Counted from the stretch's first letter, positions 6,309-12,703 are shown. The stretch: 12,985 nucleotides of DNA from a bacterium (GCA_021161965.1 JAGGZP010000052.1:1-12985); one strand, 5' to 3'. A program made the numbers and translations. The notes: generated from the sequence alone by a model not told the origin.

Positions 6309-6366
6309 CAATTTTCAATGATCAATAATCAATTTTCAATAAATTTTCAATGACTCAATTTTCAAA
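6309..6366. repeat. ATTTTCAAT / TGATCAA simple-repeat block, copy 1
   Basis: CAATTTTCAATGATCAATAATCAATTTTCAAT-type units recur with small changes, and single copies in reverse orientation (GAAATTGAAAATT, GAAAATTGAAAATT) flank the inverted repeat at 6384-6473. A second block lies at 12641-12703. There are no unique spacers, so this is not a CRISPR array; it looks like a dispersed low-complexity intergenic repeat. Confidence 0.75.
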
Positions 6367-6383
6367 AGTTTGGAAATTGAAAA

Positions 6384-6473
6384 TTTCGCCCCTCACTTGG
6401 CTCACTATATAGTGCCACGTAAAAATAAACAATCTTTAAAGGTTTATGTCAAAGAACCAAGTGAGGGGTGAAA
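6384..6473. repeat. 90-bp element with 17-nt inverted ends
   Basis: CCCCTCACTTGG (6389-6400) is the exact inverse of CCAAGTGAGGGG (6457-6468); with the outer TTTCG/TGAAA (6384-6388, 6469-6473; one G-U pair in a plus-strand RNA) the stem reaches 17 bp. The enclosed 56 nt begin with the perfect palindrome CACTATATAGTG (6403-6414). GAAAATT-type repeats border both ends. It may be a small non-autonomous mobile element or the stem of a structured RNA; no coding content. Confidence 0.7.
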
Positions 6474-6518
6474 ATTGAAAATTAATCTCTTGATTAGGTC
6501 AATTAGATCAATTAGAAA

Positions 6519-6812
6519 TTAGACATTTTCTGTATCATTGGGATAGTCTTTCGCACGAATAGACAATACAATAAGAGGTGTACTGAGAGGTGGGCTCCCA
6601 ACATACCCCCGACATGCTAAATTAAAATATTGAGCCTAAAGCGAGATAAAATACTAAGCCTAAGCAAGCTCTTAAGTTCTCAAGAACATCAGAATGTACA
6701 CAAAAATTCGGCAGAAAAAATATTTGGATAATTGGCAATTCCAAAAGATTAAATATTACTGTCATATTCCTGACCCTCTTACTATTATATTTCTACTTTT
6801 ACCTGTAGAAAT
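6519..6812 (-). other. Non-coding region with possible minus-strand transcript, unassigned
   Basis: A perfect TATAAT on the minus strand (6789-6784) with a weak TTTCTA 16 nt upstream could start a transcript near 6777. Downstream are several hairpins: TTTGG-at-AATT-ggc-AATT-CCAAA (6723-6745), GTTCT/AGAAC near 6677, TGGG-ct-CCCA near 6592, and GTCTTTCG/CGAATAGAC near 6548. AGCCTAAAGCGAG and AGCCTAAGCAAG form a direct repeat around 6634-6668. Two short minus-strand frames exist (47 aa from ATG 6765; 38 codons, 6635-6519, without a start) in different frames. This could be an unrecognised RNA or a decayed gene. I cannot assign it. Confidence 0.35.
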
Positions 6813-6818
6813 TTTTTA
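6789..6818 (+). terminator. AT-rich plus-strand hairpin with T tract, weak terminator
   Basis: ATTTCTAC (6789-6796) pairs exactly with GTAGAAAT (6805-6812) and is followed by TTTTT. Its low GC content makes it a weak terminator; its left arm also overlaps the minus-strand TATAAT at 6784-6789. Confidence 0.4.
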
Positions 6819-6826
6819 AACTAAAC

Positions 6827-6853
6827 AAAGGGCTATCACTGATAGCCCTTTTT
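6827..6853. terminator. Terminator after the YfiM-like gene, bidirectional
   Basis: AAAGGGCTATC (6827-6837) pairs perfectly with GATAGCCCTTT (6841-6851) over 11 bp with an ACT loop. It lies 23 nt past the stop of the minus-strand gene. T tracts are TTTTT on the plus strand and TTTGTTT on the minus strand, so it can work both ways. Confidence 0.87.
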
Positions 6854-6874
6854 ATATTTTCTAGTATTTTAATT

Positions 6875-7303
6875 TTAATTAACCCAAGAAAAAACAAGTT
6901 TTATTGATTTTTCTTTTGGCAAAAGTTGTAAACTTAAACATGCATTCTTTTTCTTCTTTTTTGTTATCACTTTATCCAAACACAACATTGTTAAACTACC
7001 AACAAATCCACCAAAAGAAGTAGCAACAAAATCTTTCCATTCGGATGTCCCTTTATTTAACATCTTATCCCAAATCAATTCCTTTGCCGCTCCAGCAACA
7101 GCTGAGGATACTATTCCTGTAGAAAAAGCAAAAATCATTTTTTTATTCTCGGAATATTGTGAATTCCAAGTTAATGTACGAATACCTATGTAACTTAATC
7201 CACCAATTGTCAATCCGGCATAAAAATGTAATTCTTTATCTCTTTCTAAAGCTAATACCTGGTTAGAAAAAAACAGAAAAACCAAAAGAACAAATTTTTT
7301 CAT
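6875..7303 (-). CDS. Secreted YfiM/DUF2279-like protein (142 aa)
   Basis: A signal peptide (residues 1-19, MKKFVLLVFLFF core, possible cleavage after VLA) is followed by the pattern of E. coli YfiM and its DUF2279-like relatives: D22-K23-x2-H26-F, AGAAKELIWDK (71-80, K74, E75, D79), then SEWKDFVATSFGGFVG (87-102) with W89, K90, D91. Two glycine-rich hydrophobic stretches lie between. YfiM-type proteins are exported and small; their biochemical role is not established. The C-terminus has a KKKKK stretch (115-119) and a short hydrophobic tail. The gene is monocistronic, with GGAGG 4 nt before ATG, its own promoter, and a terminator after it. Assignment rests on recalled motif similarity. Confidence 0.75.
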   Translation of the reverse strand: MKKFVLLVFLFFSNQVLALERDKELHFYAGLTIGGLSYIGIRTLTWNSQYSENKKMIFAFSTGIVSSAVAGAAKELIWDKMLNKGTSEWKDFVATSFGGFVGSLTMLCLDKVITKKKKKNACLSLQLLPKEKSIKLVFSWVN

Positions 7304-7321
7304 TAAACCTCCTTTTTAATT

Positions 7322-7350
7322 AAAATATCATATTTTTATTTTTTTGTCAA
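7322..7350 (-). promoter_or_regulatory. Promoter of the YfiM-like gene
   Basis: On the minus strand TTGACA (7350-7345), a 17-nt A-rich spacer and TATTTT (7327-7322). A start near 7315 leaves a leader of about 12 nt holding AAAGGAGG. It is back to back with the promoter of the 71-aa gene; the two -35 boxes are 18 nt apart. Confidence 0.7.
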
Positions 7351-7368
7351 CATTTTTTGTACAAAGAC

Positions 7369-7396
7369 TTGACATTTTTTTAAATTCTGTTATTAT
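7369..7396 (+). promoter_or_regulatory. Promoter of the 71-aa gene
   Basis: TTGACA (7369-7374), a 16-nt spacer, TATTAT (7391-7396). A start near 7403 gives a leader of about 23 nt with AAAAAGGAGGG before ATG 7426. Confidence 0.82.
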
Positions 7397-7425
7397 TTGT
7401 TAAAAACAAAAAGGAGGGAAGGAAA

Positions 7426-7641
7426 ATGGGGATCCTAAGAAAAGTGAAAGGAAAGGAACTAAAAATTGGACAAAAAGTAAAAGTGAGTGTAAAAACGGCT
7501 AGCGGCAGGGTTATTATAGTAGGGAGAGTAAAAAATCTCTTTGATAGAACTTTAATCCTGGTTCGAAGAAAAGGAACAAGAATCATAAGCTACCACGTCC
7601 CAATAAGGAGGATTAAAAAAATTACCCCTCTTGAGGAATAG
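7426..7641 (+). CDS. Small basic protein with Sm/Hfq-like strand pattern (71 aa)
   Basis: A short, strongly basic soluble protein (many K/R, predicted cytoplasmic) made almost entirely of alternating beta-type strands. Residues 18-46 (KVKVSVKTASGRVIIVGRV then NLFDRTLILV) resemble an Sm1 motif: strand, SG turn, G33, and a FD-x2-LIL strand. Residues 53-63 (IISYHVPIRRI) resemble the short second motif, where Hfq has YKHAISTV. Relative to Hfq there are one-residue insertions in two loops, so homology is unproven; another SH3-type small barrel is the main alternative. A strong promoter, an AAAAAGGAGGG ribosome-binding site and a terminator fused to its stop codon show a deliberately expressed single gene. 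Confidence 0.8.
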   Translation: MGILRKVKGKELKIGQKVKVSVKTASGRVIIVGRVKNLFDRTLILVRRKGTRIISYHVPIRRIKKITPLEE

Positions 7642-7659
7642 GGCCTTTCGGCCCTTTTT
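7641..7659 (+). terminator. Terminator of the 71-aa gene
   Basis: GGGCC (7641-7645) TTTC GGCCC (7650-7654) followed by TTTTT. The first G is the last base of the TAG stop codon, and the T tract reaches the stop codon of tsaD on the other strand. The minus strand has no T tract after the hairpin, so it should act only on the plus strand. Confidence 0.85.
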
Positions 7660-8701
7660 ATATATCTAAATTTGGATTTACCTTCATATTTCGCCAATTC
7701 TCTTTAAACTTTTTTCTATTTTTGGAATTTATATATTTAAAATAACCAGCAACAGAAATCATTGCAGCATTATCAGTACATAAATTTTTTGGTGGGAAAA
7801 ACAAAGGTAAATTTATTTGCCTACATTGAGCACTAAATTTTTCTCTTAATTTTTTATTGGCAATAACTCCTCCACCAAGAATAATTGACCGTGCATTATA
7901 TTCTCTCGCTGCTCTCATAGTCTTTTTTACTAAAACATCAATTATTGCCTGCTGAATTTCAAAACAAATAATCGGAAGATTTTCTTTGATTTGTTTTTTG
8001 TTCATTTTTTTTATCCTATAAAGAACAGCGGTTTTTAATCCGGAAAAGCTAAAATTATAATTTTTGGAATTAATCATTGGTCGGGGAAAATAAAATTTTA
8101 ATGAATTATAATTAGTTATTGATAACTTACTAGCACATTTTGAAATTTCTGGACCCCCAGGATAACCAAGTCCCAAAAGTTTAGCCGATTTGTCAAAACA
8201 CTCACCAGCAGCATCATCTAATGTTTGACCAATTTTTTTAAATTTCTCATAATTGGTCATTAAAACTAATTCAGTATGTCCTCCGGAAACAATAAGACAA
8301 ATTGCTGGAAAAATTTTAGCCGATAGATGCTTGTTAAAAAAATTAGCATAAATATGACCAACTAAATGGTTAACAGAAACTAGTGATTTTTTTAAAAAAT
8401 AAGATAATGTTTTTGCTGTCTCAATACCAACTAAAAGCGAGGTAATCAAGCCGGGTCCATTTGTTACAGCAATTAAATCGACAGTTTTTTTTGAAAAATT
8501 TTTAAATGTTTGCTCTAATACGGGAATTATTTTTTTAATATGTTCCCGCGCAGCGACCTCAGGAACAACTCCACCATACTTTTTATGAACATTTATTTGA
8601 GAAAAAACAATATTTGACAAAATTCTAAAATTACCGTTTTTAGCTTCAACTAAAGCGGCTGATGTTTCATCACATGATGTATCAATACCAAAAATAATCA
8701 T
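7658..8701 (-). CDS. tsaD: tRNA N6-adenosine threonylcarbamoyltransferase TsaD (347 aa)
   Basis: The Kae1/TsaD fold is clear: FGIDTSCDETSAAL at the N-terminus, metal ligands H112 and H116 (NHLVGHIYA), SGGHTELV (139-146), DDAAGECFDK (162-171), LGLGYPGGP (176-184), FSFSGLKTAV (217-226), GGGVIAN (276-282) and CTDNAAM with D310 as third metal ligand. Length is normal. TsaD transfers threonylcarbamoyl from TC-AMP to A37 of ANN-reading tRNAs, working with TsaB, TsaE and TsaC, none of which is in the window. The ATG overlaps the TGA of the upstream presenilin-like gene (ATGA, 8701-8698), so the two are translationally coupled in one unit. No ribosome-binding site of its own is needed or seen. Confidence 0.97.
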   Translation of the reverse strand: MIIFGIDTSCDETSAALVEAKNGNFRILSNIVFSQINVHKKYGGVVPEVAAREHIKKIIPVLEQTFKNFSKKTVDLIAVTNGPGLITSLLVGIETAKTLSYFLKKSLVSVNHLVGHIYANFFNKHLSAKIFPAICLIVSGGHTELVLMTNYEKFKKIGQTLDDAAGECFDKSAKLLGLGYPGGPEISKCASKLSITNYNSLKFYFPRPMINSKNYNFSFSGLKTAVLYRIKKMNKKQIKENLPIICFEIQQAIIDVLVKKTMRAAREYNARSIILGGGVIANKKLREKFSAQCRQINLPLFFPPKNLCTDNAAMISVAGYFKYINSKNRKKFKENWRNMKVNPNLDI

Positions 8702-9537
8702 ACCAAAATTAGTTTACAAACTGCCCAGCCCAAAATTGTCCCAAAAGTTAATGGTGGTAAAGCAGGTAGGGGTCTTTTTTTCTTAAAAAGGAAAAAATGA
8801 ATAAAAACCAAACCAAAAAGCGCACCTAAAATTGTTGAAATAGAAAGCCAAAAATTTTCCCGCAAAAGCGAAATAGAAAAAATCATTGGTAAAGCAATGT
8901 CTCCAGTGCCCAAAAATACAAAATCTCTTTTTGTTGCCCTGATTTTATCATTTTTAAACTCGGGTATTTGTTTAAATAAATTTTTCAAATTTTTAGGAAT
9001 CGCCAAGGCAAACACAATACCTTTTTCAGCCAAACCTTTAAATAAATAAATCATATGTTTTGTCCCAAAAACAGCAATCACATCATAAACCGAAAGAATT
9101 AATAAAATCATTATTGCTTGAAATGGCGAAATTATTAAGCCAAGTAAAACAGAGGTCCAAACAATTGTTAAAACTATTATCAAATTGTGAAGCCAAACCT
9201 TTCTTTGTCTTTCGTAAAATAAAATTAAAATTAGATCAATTAAAAGCGACACTGTCCCTGGTAACCAAATGTTTAAAGTATAAAAACAACCAAGAAAAAA
9301 TAAGAATCCAAAAAATATTTTATAAGGTTTTGGATTTTTAAAAAATTTTAAAAATAATAATATTATTAGTGTTGCAAAAGCAATTGAAATTAAAAACTGC
9401 GGCCAGGTTATATTTTGTTGCTCTATTTGTTGGCGAATTTGTGGTAAAGATAAAATTTTCTTTGCCGAAAAAATCCCAAAAATTTGGATTATAAAATAAC
9501 TAAAAATTTCATTAAAAAATAATTTTGCGCTTGACAT
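8698..9537 (-). CDS. Presenilin/signal-peptide-peptidase-type intramembrane aspartyl protease (279 aa)
   Basis: About nine hydrophobic segments carry all three signatures of GxGD aspartyl proteases in order: Y151-D152 within SVYDVIAVFGTKHM, G210-T211-G212-D213 within FLGTGDIALPM, and P258-A259-L260 in RPLPALPPL. The TKHM after the YD motif is typical of archaeal presenilin homologues (SPP family). D152 and D213 are the predicted catalytic pair that cleaves transmembrane helices within the bilayer. The active-site set is intact, so it should be functional. It is the first gene of a two-gene unit with tsaD (ATGA overlap). No Shine-Dalgarno is present; TATATT lies 8 nt upstream of ATG, implying a leaderless mRNA. 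Substrates are unknown; remnant signal peptides are one possibility. Confidence 0.92.
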   Translation of the reverse strand: MSSAKLFFNEIFSYFIIQIFGIFSAKKILSLPQIRQQIEQQNITWPQFLISIAFATLIILLFLKFFKNPKPYKIFFGFLFFLGCFYTLNIWLPGTVSLLIDLILILFYERQRKVWLHNLIIVLTIVWTSVLLGLIISPFQAIMILLILSVYDVIAVFGTKHMIYLFKGLAEKGIVFALAIPKNLKNLFKQIPEFKNDKIRATKRDFVFLGTGDIALPMIFSISLLRENFWLSISTILGALFGLVFIHFFLFKKKRPLPALPPLTFGTILGWAVCKLILV

Positions 9538-9558
9538 ATTTTAAGAATATACTATGAT
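9531..9558 (+). promoter_or_regulatory. Promoter of the 91-aa gene
   Basis: TTGACA (9531-9536), a 16-nt spacer and TATGAT (9553-9558), with a start near 9565 and AGGAGGT at 9577-9583. The -35 box overlaps the first codons of the divergent presenilin-like gene, so the two transcription units compete for the same DNA. Confidence 0.82.
9546..9551 (-). promoter_or_regulatory. Putative -10 box for leaderless presenilin-like/tsaD transcript
   Basis: TATATT on the minus strand ends 8 nt before the ATG at 9537, so transcription would begin at or 1-2 nt before the start codon. No good -35 box is seen 16-18 nt upstream, so this call is weaker than the suf promoter. It sits inside the spacer of the divergent promoter. 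Confidence 0.45.
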
Positions 9559-9586
9559 TTCATTAAATCTCTAAAAAGGAGGTCTA

Positions 9587-9862
9587 ATGAAAAAGTTTCT
9601 TACCTGGTTTATCGGCTGGCTAGTTGTTTCGGGTATATCTTATTACATTAACTGGGGATTGATTATTTTAGATATCAAACTCAACCCGTGGATAAAGAAT
9701 GTAAAATTTCATCCCTCGTTATTTTTTACTACTCGACACGCTCTTTCAATCCTCTATATAAATAATCCTTTATCAGCGTTAATGCTCAATGCTATTCTTA
9801 TAACCGGAATTTTCGGCATAATCACAATAGCACTTTATAAACAGGCAAACAAAAATAAATAA
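9587..9862 (+). CDS. Small two-helix membrane protein, unknown function (91 aa)
   Basis: I do not recognise the family. Residues 4-30 and 61-84 are hydrophobic and probably span the membrane; between them is a polar loop with NPWIKNVKFHP (33-43) and several aromatics. The N-terminus (MKKFLTWFIGWLVVSG) looks like a signal anchor. A strong promoter, an AGGAGGT site 3 nt before ATG and a terminator starting at the stop codon show that it is a real, individually expressed gene. It is divergent from the presenilin-like protease and convergent with secA. A membrane protein next to an intramembrane protease could be coincidence. Confidence 0.82.
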   Translation: MKKFLTWFIGWLVVSGISYYINWGLIILDIKLNPWIKNVKFHPSLFFTTRHALSILYINNPLSALMLNAILITGIFGIITIALYKQANKNK

Positions 9863-9885
9863 AGAGGCTTCAGCCTCTTTTTTTA
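9861..9885. terminator. Shared bidirectional terminator between the 91-aa gene and secA
   Basis: AAAGAGGC-TTCA-GCCTCTTT (9861-9880) followed by TTTTTTT in total on the plus strand; on the minus strand the tail is TTTATTTATTT. It begins inside the TAA of the plus-strand gene and ends 1 nt before the secA stop, so the two convergent genes share it. Confidence 0.9.
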
Positions 9886-12600
9886 TTAACCATATTTTGG
9901 ATAACAGCAATTTTTATATTTTTTTCCTGAACCGCAAGGGCAGGGATCATTCCTCCCTGGTTTTTTCTTTAATTTGACAATTTTGTTTTCTTGCACGGTT
10001 TTTCTTGGTCCGGATAATTTAATTTCTTGATTGTTTTGGCGAAACGTCAAATCACTTATTATCGCTACTTTATAAATAGAATAAACAACCTGCTTATTTA
10101 TTGCGTCATTTAACTCATTAAATTTTATAAATGATTCTCTTTTATATTCAACTAAAGGATCATATTGGCCATAAGCCCTTAAACCAATTCCTCCTTTTAG
10201 GTTTTCCATTATTTCTAAATGATCTACCCAATAATTATCAATACTTTGTAAAAGAATACTTCTTTGAATCTTTTCAAACAAGTTTTTTTCTCCCAATTTT
10301 TTTTCATTTTCACTTATATTCTTCTCTAAATCATCATAAGCCTTCCGAGCTAACTCTGAAAGATAATTAATTAAGCGATCACGAGTATAAGCATCAGCTA
10401 AACGATTACCAGCTTCATTAACTATATCTTTTAACTCTTGGAATAAACTATTCTTAACAGGAAAAATTGTCTTAACAGTTTCAAAAATTTCTTTTATATC
10501 CCACTTTTCTTGCGCATCACCAATAGTGTGGCCGACAACAACATTTTCAATCTCTTTACTAATCATTTCTAAAATAAATTTTTTCAATTGTTCAGCATTC
10601 ATCGTCAAAATTCTTCTCCTCTTCTTATAAATCGCTTGCCTTTGCTTATTTAAAACATCATCGTATTCAAGTAAATGTTTTCTTAAGTCAAAATTTACTC
10701 CCTCAACTTTTTTTTGTGCTGCTTCAATAGCCCGGGAAACTAAAACATTCTGAATCGGAAAATCTTCAGGAAGATTTATTTTTTCCATTAAAAATTTAAT
10801 TCTTTCGCCGCCAAAAATACGCATTATATCATCTTCTAGAGAGATGAAAAATTGACTAACACCGGGGTCTCCTTGTCTTCCAGCCCGTCCTCTTAACTGA
10901 TTATCAATTCTCCGCGCTTCATGTCTCTCTGTTCCTAAAACAAATAGTCCACCAAGTTGAACAACCTTTTTTTGTTCTTCTTCATCCGGAGGATTTCCAC
11001 CTAAAATAATATCGACACCACGACCAGCCATATTTGTTGCCAAAGTTACTGCTCCTAATTTTCCAGCCTGGGCAATTATTTCTCCTTCTTTTTCGTGATG
11101 CTTGGCGTTTAAAACTCGGTGGGGGATACCATTTCTCTTAAACATTTCTGAAAGAATTTCATTTTTTTCAATTGAGGTTGTCCCGATTAAAATTGGCTGG
11201 CCAGTTCGATGAATTTTCTTTACTGCTTCAACAATTGCTTTATATTTTCCTTTTTCCGAACGATAAATTTTATCCGGTAAATCCTTTCTAATCATTGGCT
11301 TGTTTGTTGGGACAACAACAACATCCAGACCGTATATTTTGTGAAACTCTTCTGCTTCGGTTATTGCTGTTCCGGTCATACCAGCCAATTTTTTATACAT
11401 TCGAAAATAATTTTGAAAAGTAATTGTTGCTAAAGTCTTTGATTCCTGTTTTACCTCAACATTCTCACCAGCAACTTTTTCTTTTGCTTCAATTGCTTGA
11501 TGGATTCCTTCTGAATAGCGACGACCAGGCATTAGTCGACCAGTAAATTCATCAACAATAATAACTTCACCATTTTTAACAATATAATCTCTGTCTTTTT
11601 TAAATAATGTTTCCGCTTTTAATGCTGCTTCAATATGATGAACTAAAGTAAAATTACTATTTAGCCAGGGGTCTTGTCCTAACCACTGGCATATTTTATT
11701 TTGTCCTTCACTCGTTAAAGTTACTGCTCTCATTTTTTCATCAACATTAAAATCGATATTTTCTTTTAATCTTTTAACTAGACGAGCAATTTCATAATAA
11801 AGTTTTGCTGATTCTTCGGCTGGTGTAGAGATAATCAAAGGTGTTCGTGCTTCGTCAATTAGAATACTATCGACTTCATCAATAATTGCATAATTCAATT
11901 CTCTTTGAACTATTTGGCTAATATCCTGAACTAGATTATCTCTTAAATAATCAAAACCAAATTCGTTATTTGTCCCGTAGGTGATATCAGCTAAATAAGC
12001 TTCTTTTCGGGAAATCGGACGTAAATAACTTTTAATGACCTTAAAACCACCTAGTTTATCTCTTAACTCATCTCTTTTTTTCTTATTTTCTTCTTTCTGA
12101 TAATTTGGGTCATAAATAAAAGCAGCTTCATGCGTAATACATGCAACTGATAAACCAAGAAGATGATATATCTGCCCCATCCAAACAGTATCTCTTTTTG
12201 CTAAATAATCATTAACAGTAATAACATGAACACCTTTACCCGTTAAAGCATTTAAATAAACTGGTAAAGTTGCAGCAAGTGTTTTTCCTTCGCCAGTTTT
12301 CATTTCGGCAATTTTTCCTTGGTGTAAAACAATTCCGCCAATTAATTGAACATCAAAATGTCTTTGTTTTAATGCTCTTTTTGCCGCTTCACGAACCAGG
12401 GCAAATGCTTCGGGTAAAATCTGGTCAAGAGCTCCATCATTCTTTATTCTTTTTTTAAATTCTTCTGTCTTTTTTACCAAATTCTCTGTTGGAATCTTTT
12501 CAAAGTCTTTTTCTAAATTATTAATTCTATCAACTATTGGTTGAATCTTTTTTAAAAAGCGGAGATTGGGATCTCCAAACAATTTAGTTAAGAAAGACAT
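9886..12600 (-). CDS. secA: Preprotein translocase ATPase SecA (904 aa)
   Basis: Full-length SecA, the ATPase that drives unfolded preproteins through SecYEG. Walker A is TGEGKT (102-107), followed by TVNDYLAKRD, the conserved GTNNEFGFDYLRDN (209-222), DEVDSILIDEARTPLI with Walker B D241-E242, MTGTA, NMAGRGVDI, the arginine-rich RRIDNQLRGRAGRQGD, the helical scaffold region (YKRESF), and a C-terminal zinc motif C887-x-C889-x8-C898-C899 of the kind that binds SecB or ribosomes. Compared with E. coli SecA, about 30-35 extra residues lie at roughly 158-197 (HEAAFIYDPNYQ and a charged helix) just before KEAYLADITYGT. It is monocistronic here. There is no Shine-Dalgarno before ATG 12600. Confidence 0.98.
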   Translation of the reverse strand: MSFLTKLFGDPNLRFLKKIQPIVDRINNLEKDFEKIPTENLVKKTEEFKKRIKNDGALDQILPEAFALVREAAKRALKQRHFDVQLIGGIVLHQGKIAEMKTGEGKTLAATLPVYLNALTGKGVHVITVNDYLAKRDTVWMGQIYHLLGLSVACITHEAAFIYDPNYQKEENKKKRDELRDKLGGFKVIKSYLRPISRKEAYLADITYGTNNEFGFDYLRDNLVQDISQIVQRELNYAIIDEVDSILIDEARTPLIISTPAEESAKLYYEIARLVKRLKENIDFNVDEKMRAVTLTSEGQNKICQWLGQDPWLNSNFTLVHHIEAALKAETLFKKDRDYIVKNGEVIIVDEFTGRLMPGRRYSEGIHQAIEAKEKVAGENVEVKQESKTLATITFQNYFRMYKKLAGMTGTAITEAEEFHKIYGLDVVVVPTNKPMIRKDLPDKIYRSEKGKYKAIVEAVKKIHRTGQPILIGTTSIEKNEILSEMFKRNGIPHRVLNAKHHEKEGEIIAQAGKLGAVTLATNMAGRGVDIILGGNPPDEEEQKKVVQLGGLFVLGTERHEARRIDNQLRGRAGRQGDPGVSQFFISLEDDIMRIFGGERIKFLMEKINLPEDFPIQNVLVSRAIEAAQKKVEGVNFDLRKHLLEYDDVLNKQRQAIYKKRRRILTMNAEQLKKFILEMISKEIENVVVGHTIGDAQEKWDIKEIFETVKTIFPVKNSLFQELKDIVNEAGNRLADAYTRDRLINYLSELARKAYDDLEKNISENEKKLGEKNLFEKIQRSILLQSIDNYWVDHLEIMENLKGGIGLRAYGQYDPLVEYKRESFIKFNELNDAINKQVVYSIYKVAIISDLTFRQNNQEIKLSGPRKTVQENKIVKLKKKPGRNDPCPCGSGKKYKNCCYPKYG

Positions 12601-12607
12601 ACCAAAA

Positions 12608-12634
12608 TTATTAAAAAATTTAGAGCGAGAACAA
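12608..12634 (-). promoter_or_regulatory. Possible leaderless promoter of secA
   Basis: On the minus strand TAATAA (12613-12608) ends 7 nt before ATG, with TTGTTC (12634-12629) 15 nt further upstream. The boxes are only moderate matches, but their position fits the leaderless arrangement at sufC and the presenilin-like gene, and no ribosome-binding site is present. Confidence 0.35.
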
Positions 12635-12640
12635 AAGATA

Positions 12641-12703
12641 AATTTTCAATTTTCAATGATCAATTTTCAATGAATTTTCAATGATCAATTTTCAATTTTC
12701 AAT
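12641..12703. repeat. ATTTTCAAT / TGATCAA simple-repeat block, copy 2
   Basis: AATTTTCAATTTTCAATGATCAATTT-type units repeat with little variation, in the same family as 6309-6366. It lies directly upstream of the secA promoter region. After it, 12705-12770 holds CCAAGTAACCAATCAACTAA-like quasi-repeats and a small hairpin, TTTACT-tag-AGTAAA (12727-12741). Confidence 0.78.

Noticed and set aside
6309..6366. CRISPR-like array
   Set aside because: Units are 9-17 nt, degenerate and without unique spacers; no cas genes in the window.
8698..8701. Recoding of TGA (as in Gracilibacteria)
   Set aside because: TGA ends the presenilin-like gene in an ATGA overlap exactly at the tsaD start and after a complete PAL domain, so it acts as a stop.
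9060..9341. Plus-strand frame within the presenilin-like gene, and similar ones at 3105-3368, 7380-7586, 6029-6226, 10131-10370 and 12270-12458
   Set aside because: All lie antisense or out of frame inside strongly supported genes and lack their own signals and family motifs.
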